Below are positions 1-5,858 of a stretch of 14,126 bases of DNA, one piece after another (the first letter of the stretch is position 1; each line of letters starts with the position of its first letter). The position numbers and the translations under genes are program-made. The notes under the pieces were generated by a model, which was not told where the DNA came from, did not search any database, and saw nothing but the letters and a program-made list of their open reading frames with translations. Source of the stretch: an uncultured Clostridia bacterium (lineage in GTDB: Bacteria > Bacillota > Clostridia > Oscillospirales > Oscillospiraceae); assembly GCA_945910975.1 (NCBI GenBank), contig CAMDZY010000027.1:1-14126 (forward strand), in the 5' to 3' direction.

Positions 1-1
1 T

Positions 2-544
2 TGCGATGATGTATATCAACAGCTTTGCTACACGAACGCAACGCCGTTTGCGCATTTTCGCGACTTGCGCAAGCAACTGCTGGTAGTGCAGAGCTTCTCC
101 AAGCCGTACGCCATGACCGGCTGGCGGCTGGGCTATCTGATGGGCGATCTGCCGGTGATGCAAAAGCTGGCGCTTTATCATGCGGCTACAGTGGTGTCCA
201 TCGCGGCCTATGCCCAAGACGCTTGCGAAACGGCGTTGCAGACCGATGTGCGGCAGATGATGCACGCTTACCGCGCAAGGCGGGATTTTATCTATGCGCG
301 AATCACCGGCATGGGCTTGCAAGCAGAAAAACCGGAGGGTGCATTCTATATTTTCCCCTCCATCGCCCAATTTGGCATGGACACCGACAGCTTTTGCCGC
401 AAAATGGTGCAGCAGGGCGGGGTCGCGGGTGTGCCGGGAACCTGCTTTGGCACGCCGGGGCATATTCGTTTTTCGTTCTGCTATGATTTGGCGGAAATTC
501 AACTTGGCATGGACAAGCTGGAACAATTTATCAATACAATATAG
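2..544 (+). CDS. PLP-dependent aminotransferase, class I/II (5' end missing)
   Basis: This is the C-terminal 180 residues of a fold-type I pyridoxal-phosphate aminotransferase; the reading frame is open to the left edge, so the N-terminal half lies outside. Fragment residues 2-5 (DDVY) match the conserved Asp and Tyr that hold the cofactor. Residues 31-44 (SFSKPYAMTGWRLG) are the classic PLP-lysine block, with the Schiff-base lysine at fragment residue 34. Near the C-terminus, HIRFSF carries the arginine that binds the substrate carboxylate. The stop lies 13 bases before dapB, and a ribosome site for dapB overlaps it, so the two are very probably co-transcribed. Family knowledge: PatA-type and AspC-type enzymes share this block. 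The neighbours suggest it makes an amino donor transfer in the diaminopimelate branch (for example N-acetyl-LL-DAP aminotransferase), but this is inference; an aspartate or aromatic aminotransferase is equally compatible. Confidence 0.88.
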   Translation, partial: CDDVYQQLCYTNATPFAHFRDLRKQLLVVQSFSKPYAMTGWRLGYLMGDLPVMQKLALYHAATVVSIAAYAQDACETALQTDVRQMMHAYRARRDFIYARITGMGLQAEKPEGAFYIFPSIAQFGMDTDSFCRKMVQQGGVAGVPGTCFGTPGHIRFSFCYDLAEIQLGMDKLEQFINTI

Positions 545-557
545 AGGGATTTATACT

Positions 558-1286
558 ATGAAAGTAATCGTAAACGGTGCCTGCGGACGCATGGGACAGG
601 CAATGCAGCAGTTGCTGCAGCAAACACCGGATGCAGACTTGGTCAGCGGTGTGGACATTCACCCGACAAGTGAGAAAATTCTCACAAAGCTGGACGACGC
701 CGCTGCGGCAGATGTGCTGATTGATTTTTCCTTCCACAGTGCAATTGATGCCGTGCTGGACTATGCGTGCAGGCAGTATTTGCCTGTGGTGATCGCCACG
801 ACCGGTCACACGCCGGAGGAATTGCAGAAAATTGACGAAGCGGCAAAGCAGATCCCGGTGTTTCACAGCGGGAATATGTCGCTTGGCATTGCGCTCTTGT
901 GCAGCATGGCAAAAAAAGCCGCTGCGGTATTCCCCGAAGCGGACATTGAAATTGTCGAAACGCATCACAAGCACAAGGTGGACGCGCCCAGCGGAACGGC
1001 TTTGATGCTGGCAAACGCCATGGCGCAGGCGCGGGACGGCGCGGAGTTTGCGTTCGGTCGGCACGGAATGCAGCCGCGCAAGGCCGGGGAAATTGGTATT
1101 CACTCGGTGCGGCGCGGAGAAATCGTAGGCATTCACGAGGTGCAAATTTCCACGCCGACGCAGACCATCACGCTCAAGCATGAGGCCTACACCCGCGCAC
1201 TGTTCGCCGAGGGCGCATTGGCAGCAGCGGCATTTTTGATGACGCAGCCAGCCGGGTTATACACAATGGAGGATATGGTGCGCTAA
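558..1286 (+). CDS. dapB: 4-hydroxy-tetrahydrodipicolinate reductase
   Basis: DapB reduces hydroxy-tetrahydrodipicolinate, the DapA product, to tetrahydrodipicolinate with NAD(P)H in the cytoplasmic diaminopimelate/lysine pathway. The 242-residue protein shows the N-terminal Rossmann nucleotide site at residues 6-13 (NGACGRMG) and the family signature at 134-148 (ETHHKHKVDAPSGTA), which holds the catalytic His (136/137), the catalytic Lys140 and the substrate-phosphate-like carboxylate binding SGT. Length is slightly shorter than the roughly 250-270 residues of common DapB proteins, which fits the compact firmicute forms. The ATG at 558 was chosen because it starts the Rossmann strand (MKVIVNG) and has an AGAGGGA ribosome site eight bases upstream; a longer frame from 294 would overlap the aminotransferase and adds no homology. 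It sits between the aminotransferase and aspartokinase genes in one transcription direction. Confidence 0.97.
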   Translation: MKVIVNGACGRMGQAMQQLLQQTPDADLVSGVDIHPTSEKILTKLDDAAAADVLIDFSFHSAIDAVLDYACRQYLPVVIATTGHTPEELQKIDEAAKQIPVFHSGNMSLGIALLCSMAKKAAAVFPEADIEIVETHHKHKVDAPSGTALMLANAMAQARDGAEFAFGRHGMQPRKAGEIGIHSVRRGEIVGIHEVQISTPTQTITLKHEAYTRALFAEGALAAAAFLMTQPAGLYTMEDMVR

Positions 1287-1289
1287 GGC

Positions 1290-1318
1290 TTGTAATTTCC
1301 GATGGCTTGTGCTATACT
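1290..1318 (+). promoter_or_regulatory. internal promoter for lysC-dapA
   Basis: TTGTAA (1290-1295), a 17-base spacer and TATACT (1313-1318) form a good housekeeping-type promoter. The TGC just before the -10 gives an extended -10 element. It begins four bases after the dapB stop, so lysC and dapA can be transcribed independently of the upstream genes. Expected start point is near 1325. Motif reading only; no transcript data. Confidence 0.72.
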
Positions 1319-1325
1319 AAGGGCG

Positions 1326-1355
1326 AAAGGAGCGGCATTTGCCGCACGGTATACG
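1326..1355 (+). promoter_or_regulatory. lysC ribosome site with intervening hairpin
   Basis: AAAGGAG (1326-1332) is the only good Shine-Dalgarno sequence before lysC, but it ends 23 bases upstream of the ATG at 1356, which is too far for normal initiation. Between them GCGGC (1332-1336) and GCCGC (1341-1345) can pair around an ATTT loop. If this stem forms, the effective distance from ribosome site to start falls to about 10 bases. The pairing is seen in the sequence; its role is inferred. Confidence 0.5.
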
Positions 1356-2684
1356 ATGCTGAAAATCACAAAATTTGGTGGCAGTTCCCTGGCCTCTGCC
1401 ACACAGTTTCAAAAGGTAAAACAAATCGTCACAGCCGACCCGGCGCGGAAAATCGTTGTGGTATCGGCTGCCGGAAAGCGCTTTGCTTCAGACAACAAGC
1501 TGACGGATCTGCTGTATCTTTGCTATGCGCATCTGCAATACGGCGTCAATTATGACAGCGTGTTCAGCCGCGTTGTCCGTCGGTATGAGGAAATTCGCCA
1601 CACGCTGCATTTGCAGGTGGACTTGGAAAGTGAATTTGCCAAAATCCGTGCCAAGATGGACAGCGGCATTTCGCAAGATGAACTGGCCTCGCGCGGGGAG
1701 TATCTTTCCGCGCTGCTGATGGCGGATTATTTAGGCTACGAATTTTTGGACGCCGCCGATTTTTTGAAATTTCAGGCCACCGGTCAGGTGGACATGGCGG
1801 CAACCTCTGCCGCGCTGCTGGAAAAAGCGGCGGGCAAGCGCTGTGTGATCCCGGGATTTTACGGTGTGCTGCCCAACGGCCACATCAAGACCTTCACGCG
1901 CGGCGGTTCCGATGTCACCGGAGCAATCGTTGCGGCGGTGCTGGGCGCGGATGTCTATGAAAACTGGACGGATGTGCCGGGCATTTTGATGGCGGATCCC
2001 AGAATTGTGGACAACCCAAAGCCGCTGGATCACATCAGCTACAGCGAGCTGCGCGAACTGTCGTACATCGGCACGCAGGTGCTGCATGAGGACACCATTG
2101 CGCCGGTGCGCGAAAAGAACATTCCCATCAACATCCGCAACACCAACGCGCCGGAGCTGCCCGGCACCATGATTTGCAGTGAGCTGCCCAACGATGTCAA
2201 ATCCTCGGACATTACCGGTGTTTTTGGCAGGAAGGGCTGCACGCTGTTGACGGTACGCAAAAACGGACTGTGCGCGCAGGGTGAGATTTTGCAGCAGTTA
2301 TTCGCGGGGCTGTCCGGCTTTGATTTGCCGGTGCTGCACTTTGTGTGCGGCATTGACCAGATCACGCTGCTGCTGTCCCAGCGGGCAGACAGTCAGGCGG
2401 CGGAGCTGTTTGCGCAATCCTTAAAGAAAAAGCAACTGGCCGATGCGGTGCAGATCACGCAGGAGGTATCGGTGCTGGCCACGCTCAGCCGGAATCTTCT
2501 ACAAAATCCGGCCATCGCCGGGCGGGTGCTCAATACGCTGTCGGCGCAAGGTATTCCGGCGCTGTCAGCGCTACAATGCCAGCTGAGCCAGAGCTTTTTG
2601 ACCGCCGTGCCGGATGCGTGCTTCGAGCAGGCCATTCGCGCACTGTATCAGGAATTTGTAAGTACAACACAGAAGGGAGTCTGA
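1356..2684 (+). CDS. lysC: aspartokinase (aspartate kinase)
   Basis: Aspartokinase phosphorylates L-aspartate with ATP, the first committed step to diaminopimelate, lysine, threonine and methionine. The 442-residue protein opens with the amino-acid-kinase signature KFGGSS at residues 6-11. It continues with SRGEYLSALL (112-121, aspartate binding) and FTRGGSDVTGA (180-190, phosphate and aspartate binding), followed by YENWTDVPGI and SYIGTQVLHE. The C-terminal third, from about residue 285, reads as the paired ACT regulatory domains (TGVFGRKGCTLLTV onward). Length matches monofunctional aspartokinases of about 400-460 residues. The start at 1356 gives the family-typical MLKITKFGGSS; an in-frame ATG at 1302 would add 18 residues not expected in the family and would lie within the promoter. 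It ends five bases before dapA. The class (lysine-, threonine- or co-regulated) cannot be told from the ACT residues by eye. Confidence 0.95.
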   Translation: MLKITKFGGSSLASATQFQKVKQIVTADPARKIVVVSAAGKRFASDNKLTDLLYLCYAHLQYGVNYDSVFSRVVRRYEEIRHTLHLQVDLESEFAKIRAKMDSGISQDELASRGEYLSALLMADYLGYEFLDAADFLKFQATGQVDMAATSAALLEKAAGKRCVIPGFYGVLPNGHIKTFTRGGSDVTGAIVAAVLGADVYENWTDVPGILMADPRIVDNPKPLDHISYSELRELSYIGTQVLHEDTIAPVREKNIPINIRNTNAPELPGTMICSELPNDVKSSDITGVFGRKGCTLLTVRKNGLCAQGEILQQLFAGLSGFDLPVLHFVCGIDQITLLLSQRADSQAAELFAQSLKKKQLADAVQITQEVSVLATLSRNLLQNPAIAGRVLNTLSAQGIPALSALQCQLSQSFLTAVPDACFEQAIRALYQEFVSTTQKGV

Positions 2685-2689
2685 CCATT

Positions 2690-3577
2690 ATGCAAAAGAC
2701 CTGTGTGTTTCAGGGCGCAGCAACTGCGCTGATTACACCTACCAACGAGAACGGCGTGGATTATGAGCATCTCGGCAAGTTGCTGGATTGGCAGGTTGCC
2801 TCCGGCATTCAGGCCCTGGTTGTCTGTGCCACCACCGGCGAGGCGCCGACTTTGTCGGATGATGAGCACTGTAAAGTGTTGGAATTTGTCGTGGAGCGGG
2901 TAAAAGGACAGATTCCGATTATCGCCGGTACCGGCTCCAACGACACGCGCCATGCTATTATGATGACCAACTACGCCTGTGCCATCGGCGCCGATGCGGT
3001 TTTGACGGTCACGCCGTATTACAACCGTGCCACGCAAACCGGCCTGATTCGCAGCTTTGAAGCGATTGCAGATGCATCGACCAAACCTGTGATTTTGTAT
3101 AACGTACCCAGCCGCACCGGCGTGAATATCGAACCCAAGACGGTGCAGACCCTGTCCCGCCATCCCAACATTGCCGGCATCAAGGAGGCCAGTGGCAATA
3201 TTTCGCAGATCGTGGAGCTGTTCAGTCTGGTCGGCGATCGGATTGCGGTTTATTCCGGCAACGACGATCAAATCGTCCCCATCTTGTCCATGGGCGGCAA
3301 GGGCGTGATCTCCACGGTGTCCAATGTGCTGCCCAGACAGACCGTGGAGCTGTGCAAGCTGTATTTTGAGGGCAAAACTGCGCAAAGCGCCGCGCTGCAG
3401 TGCAAGCTGCTGCCACTGATTCGTGCGCTGTTCTCCCAGACCAATCCCATCCCCGTCAAGGCTGCCATGGCCAAGCTGGGATATTGCGAGGATCACCTGC
3501 GTCTGCCCCTGACTCCCATGGAGGAACCGTACCGCAGCCGTCTGTACGCCTGCATGGAAAACTGGGATTTGATTTAA
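2690..3577 (+). CDS. dapA: 4-hydroxy-tetrahydrodipicolinate synthase
   Basis: DapA condenses pyruvate with aspartate semialdehyde, the entry to the diaminopimelate/lysine branch. The 295-residue protein aligns with E. coli DapA (recalled sequence) with a constant shift of four: Thr48 and Thr49 of the TTGE loop, Tyr111 in PYYNR, Tyr137 and Arg142 in YNVPSRTG, and the Schiff-base Lys165 in GIKEASGN are all in place, so a fully active (beta/alpha)8 aldolase is expected. The family's usual Gly before TTGE is Ala47. Positions that bind inhibitory lysine in E. coli (His53, Glu84) are Asp57 and His88 here, suggesting weak or absent lysine inhibition. The ATG at 2690 has an AAGGGAG ribosome site; the frame can be extended to 2576 but that would overlap lysC. 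A strong terminator follows. Confidence 0.97.
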   Translation: MQKTCVFQGAATALITPTNENGVDYEHLGKLLDWQVASGIQALVVCATTGEAPTLSDDEHCKVLEFVVERVKGQIPIIAGTGSNDTRHAIMMTNYACAIGADAVLTVTPYYNRATQTGLIRSFEAIADASTKPVILYNVPSRTGVNIEPKTVQTLSRHPNIAGIKEASGNISQIVELFSLVGDRIAVYSGNDDQIVPILSMGGKGVISTVSNVLPRQTVELCKLYFEGKTAQSAALQCKLLPLIRALFSQTNPIPVKAAMAKLGYCEDHLRLPLTPMEEPYRSRLYACMENWDLI

Positions 3578-3592
3578 CACAATTTTAACCAT

Positions 3593-3638
3593 AAAACCCC
3601 CGAGAGTCACCTGTTCGTGAACCTCGGGGGTTTTGTTT
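3593..3638 (+). terminator. rho-independent terminator after dapA
   Basis: AAAACCCCCGAG (3593-3604) pairs exactly with CTCGGGGGTTTT (3623-3634), a 12-bp stem, followed by TTTTGTTT. The loop itself holds a small GTTC/GAAC dyad. It starts 16 bases after the dapA stop and ends the biosynthetic block. The A-run before the stem would let it also work on the opposite strand. Confidence 0.92.
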
Positions 3639-3892
3639 GGCTGTTTTTACAGTCCGTTTATAAGCTGACGAATATTATTTTAATTTATTATGCAATCGTA
3701 ACATCAATATAGGGCGCGTCGTTTACGTATCGATTTACGTCATAAATTATCTATGTAACAATAATCACATATATTACCAGCACTGCCAAAGCAGTGGCAA
3801 TGGCAATGGATAAACTCCCACTTGTATCCCATATTTATATATACAAAGTTTTATAAGAATCAATGTATATGGTGCAAATTCAAAAATAATTG
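3639..3892. other. AT-rich intergenic region without a supported gene
   Basis: This stretch is markedly richer in A and T than the flanking genes and has stops in every frame. It contains a CACTGC/GCAGTG hairpin (3781-3796) and, on the minus strand at 3751-3831, a short frame reading as a hydrophobic stub (about 20 mostly Ala, Ile, Val and Leu residues) with a stop just before it and no start codon. That stub may be a gene relic or chance. Nothing here can be called a gene. Confidence 0.6.
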
Positions 3893-3921
3893 TTGACAAA
3901 TTCAATTGTTCGTTGTATTAT
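3893..3921 (+). promoter_or_regulatory. promoter P1 of the secreted-protein gene
   Basis: A perfect TTGACA (3893-3898), a 17-base spacer and TATTAT (3916-3921) make a near-consensus promoter. A start near 3928 would give a leader of about 88 bases before the ATG at 4016, containing the dyad at 3936-3965. Confidence 0.75.
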
Positions 3922-3935
3922 AAACGCCGCAGATA

Positions 3936-3965
3936 TTGTTAAAAACTGGCCAGTAATTTTGACAA
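3936..3965. promoter_or_regulatory. imperfect dyad over the P2 -35, possible operator
   Basis: The arm TTGTTAAAAACTGG (3936-3949) faces CCAGTAATTTTGACAA (3950-3965). They are complementary apart from a two-base bulge and one T-G pair, with the perfect palindrome ACTGGCCAGT at the centre (3945-3954). The right arm includes the TTGACA of promoter P2, so a bound regulator would block P2; in a P1 transcript it could form a hairpin instead. Regulator unknown. Confidence 0.45.
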
Positions 3966-3986
3966 GCTGTATGACAGTATTATAAA
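3959..3986 (+). promoter_or_regulatory. promoter P2 of the secreted-protein gene
   Basis: A second perfect TTGACA (3959-3964) is followed after 16 bases by TATAAA (3981-3986). The words TTGACAA and GTATTATAAA occur in both P1 and P2, but four bases closer together in P2. A start near 3993 leaves a leader of about 23 bases carrying the GGAG ribosome site. Confidence 0.62.
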
Positions 3987-4015
3987 TCAAGTCAATATTT
4001 AACGGAGACGTAATT

Positions 4016-4579
4016 ATGCACATTTTTAAAAAATTGAGAAAGATCGTGTCTTTCGTATTAGTCATTAGTTGCCTGCTATCTATTACTATCCCGGCATCAG
4101 CTGCTTCGGTCACAAAAGTTATCAGCGGTAATAGCCGATACGGGCGGGCAATGCGTGTTACAACCTACAGCACGACTGCAGCGGTATACGGTATTACCAG
4201 TTCTCAAGCACTACATACAAAAGGCTATACCACTACCATCGGAGTATCTTCCAGCGTATCGAAATCCTGCTCCGCTTCGGCGACACTCTCTGCTACAATG
4301 GGCGCAAATTATAGAGGGCTTGCTCTATCAGCTTGCGGCTCCTTAGGCGTTAGCGAGCAAGCATCTTTTACAGTTGCGTCGAGTGTCAATTATACCATTG
4401 ATTCCAAGACAGCAAGTGGAAGATACCGTATTGATGTTGTCTTTCCCAGAAATAAAACAAATTTCTATGTTTACAATTCTACCGCAAAAGGCAACACTAC
4501 AATTCTAAATAAAACAATCAGTTTTATGCCGCGTCCGCATGATGCATATCGTAAACTTACTCGCTACGCAGGCGCATAA
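4016..4579 (+). CDS. small secreted Ser/Thr-rich protein, unknown function
   Basis: This 187-residue protein is not one I recognise. Residues 1-29 are a clear Sec signal peptide: a basic start (MHIFKKLRK), a hydrophobic core (about 10-25) and an ASA cleavage site at 27-29. The mature part is rich in Ser, Thr and Ala. From about 70 to 142 it shows alternating small-polar and hydrophobic residues, suggesting long beta strands, then a more charged segment (SGRYRIDVVFP, 134-144) and a basic C-terminus. It has two cysteines after cleavage, C85 and C107, that could form a disulfide. There are no transmembrane helices or sortase motif. A GGAG ribosome site lies eight bases before the ATG. Codon choice is more AT-rich than in the neighbours, hinting at separate origin. 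The strand pattern vaguely recalls aerolysin/ETX-type beta tongues, a weak impression only. It precedes a lipoprotein/ABC operon but has its own promoters. Confidence 0.85.
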   Translation: MHIFKKLRKIVSFVLVISCLLSITIPASAASVTKVISGNSRYGRAMRVTTYSTTAAVYGITSSQALHTKGYTTTIGVSSSVSKSCSASATLSATMGANYRGLALSACGSLGVSEQASFTVASSVNYTIDSKTASGRYRIDVVFPRNKTNFYVYNSTAKGNTTILNKTISFMPRPHDAYRKLTRYAGA

Positions 4580-4634
4580 AGGCACGCAGACCGCGTAAAA
4601 TTTCAGCCTGCATATCCAATGTAAAGCGAACAAG

Positions 4635-4672
4635 GTTCACCCAAAAAGAATCTTTGTTCTTTTTGGGTGAAC
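4635..4672. repeat. perfect 16-bp inverted repeat
   Basis: GTTCACCCAAAAAGAA (4635-4650) and its exact complement (4657-4672) enclose a six-base loop TCTTTG. It lies between the secreted-protein gene and the lipoprotein gene. No T-run follows on either strand, so it is not a standard terminator; it may stop or protect the upstream transcript, or be a regulatory or mobile hairpin. Confidence 0.85.
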
Positions 4673-4728
4673 TGCATCAAAATAACATTCACATTTCATA
4701 ATCTATGTTAAATTAAGGAGGCATCCTC

Positions 4729-5847
4729 ATGAAAAATCGGCGTTTTGCAATTACTTGTTTGCTGGTAGCAGCCTTGCTGTTTGGCATGGTTGGTTGCAGC
4801 AAGAATGATGCGGCGCAAACGGAAACGAGCGGCGCAAGTGCGGAGGGGAACGAAGCAGTGGATTACCGCCTGCCGGAAGTGAAAGAAGATTACTTTGCGC
4901 TTTTCTGCCAGAATACGGACGTAACGTTCAACCAATACTCCTGCTCCAATAATATCGCCTTTACAGTGCTTTCTGCCAAACCTCTGACAGCAGACAACGC
5001 TACCGTCACGTTCAGCGGGAATGTCCCGGTTACATACGAATGGTGCATGAACGACGAGCCGGAAGAATTCCCTCTTAACCTCTTTATTTGCTACCAAGGC
5101 GTCGATTTAGTGGAAATGGAACAGCTGCGCGCAGACGGAAACATGGAAGAATACCTCAAAATTATGGATCCATTGAATGAAGCGTATGACAATTTGTCCG
5201 CAGACGAGATCCCAACGCTCTATACCGGAAATCTTCTGCTGCAAATCCCCGATCTGAAAAGGCTTGATGGTGGTGCACTGGGGACAATGACCGTTGCAAC
5301 TGCGGATCAGCGCATGGAATATTCTTTGGATGCGCTTACTTATTCTCAATTTGACGACACCCATGAAGACAGCGGCGAACTTTTTTGCGATACAATCTCG
5401 CTTACGGATATAAATGTGGATCCAAGCGAGAACGGCAAGTTCCGCTTTGATAACATCAATTTGACTGCCCAGGCCGACACCGCCATTGAGAAGATATATT
5501 TTTTAAACGCTCCCGATACACAGATCGATGCCATTTCCGTCACGCAAACGCAGGGTGAAGCGACAACGGATTTTCTCTGGGATGCAAGCGAGCCGCTGAC
5601 CCTGGCAAAAGACGAAACCGTTCAAATCAGCGTTGAAGCGCACGACCCAATTTTTGCAAACACAATGTCGGCAAATGCCACGCGATATCTGGTGATCGCC
5701 TATCGCGGCGCAGAGGGAACAGGAGAAACTTTCGTGGAATTGACCTTCCGGATGCGCCAGAACGGTTTTTGGACGTATGGCGAATTGGAGGACGGAATTT
5801 CTATGCTGCCATATTATGAGTTTCTTGCAAATTCGGAAAGCGAATAA
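4729..5847 (+). CDS. lipoprotein of an ABC/FtsX export operon, unknown function
   Basis: This 372-residue protein starts with a lipoprotein signal: basic MKNRR, a hydrophobic core and a lipobox ending at Cys23 (GMVGC), followed by a Ser/Glu/Gly-rich linker to about residue 44. The rest has no transmembrane segment and is acidic, with beta-rich stretches. The part from about 225 to 365 reads like an Ig-like or beta-sandwich domain, including a segment of about 30 residues ending VELTFRMRQNG. I do not recognise a named domain. The ATG has a full AAGGAGG ribosome site seven bases upstream. It is the first gene of a four-gene operon with an adaptor, an ABC ATPase and an FtsX permease, so it probably sits on the outer face of the membrane and binds a ligand for, or assembles with, that complex. 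It does not look like a standard solute-binding protein. Only a weak CATAAT (4697-4702) was seen as promoter. Confidence 0.88.
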   Translation: MKNRRFAITCLLVAALLFGMVGCSKNDAAQTETSGASAEGNEAVDYRLPEVKEDYFALFCQNTDVTFNQYSCSNNIAFTVLSAKPLTADNATVTFSGNVPVTYEWCMNDEPEEFPLNLFICYQGVDLVEMEQLRADGNMEEYLKIMDPLNEAYDNLSADEIPTLYTGNLLLQIPDLKRLDGGALGTMTVATADQRMEYSLDALTYSQFDDTHEDSGELFCDTISLTDINVDPSENGKFRFDNINLTAQADTAIEKIYFLNAPDTQIDAISVTQTQGEATTDFLWDASEPLTLAKDETVQISVEAHDPIFANTMSANATRYLVIAYRGAEGTGETFVELTFRMRQNGFWTYGELEDGISMLPYYEFLANSESE

Positions 5848-5858
5848 GGGGTAACACC

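Noticed and set aside
294..557. Long N-terminal extension of dapB from 294
   Set aside because: It overlaps the aminotransferase reading frame, which has clear PLP-family motifs, and adds no DapB-like sequence.
531..1181. 216-codon minus-strand frame across dapB
   Set aside because: Antisense shadow of dapB with basic, low-complexity translation and no ribosome site.
1302..1355. Upstream ATG for lysC at 1302
   Set aside because: It lies in the promoter spacer, has only a weak TAAGG 13 bases upstream and would add 18 residues before the conserved start of the kinase fold.
1339..1362. Seven-codon frame starting TTG and overlapping the lysC start, possible leader peptide
   Set aside because: The TTG lies inside the proposed hairpin, only seven bases after AAAGGAG, and the peptide has no run of lysine, threonine or other regulatory residues.
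2648..3610. 320-codon open frame on the minus strand across all of dapA
   Set aside because: It is a mirror of a fully conserved dapA and runs through the terminator stem; its translation shows no coherent domain. The length follows from codon bias.
3751..3831. Minus-strand hydrophobic stub, possible relic of a small membrane peptide or toxin
   Set aside because: Only about 26 codons, a stop just upstream and no start codon; cannot be told from chance in AT-rich DNA.
4635..4672. Calling the 16-bp inverted repeat an intrinsic terminator
   Set aside because: No T-run follows the stem on either strand; kept as a repeat of unknown role.
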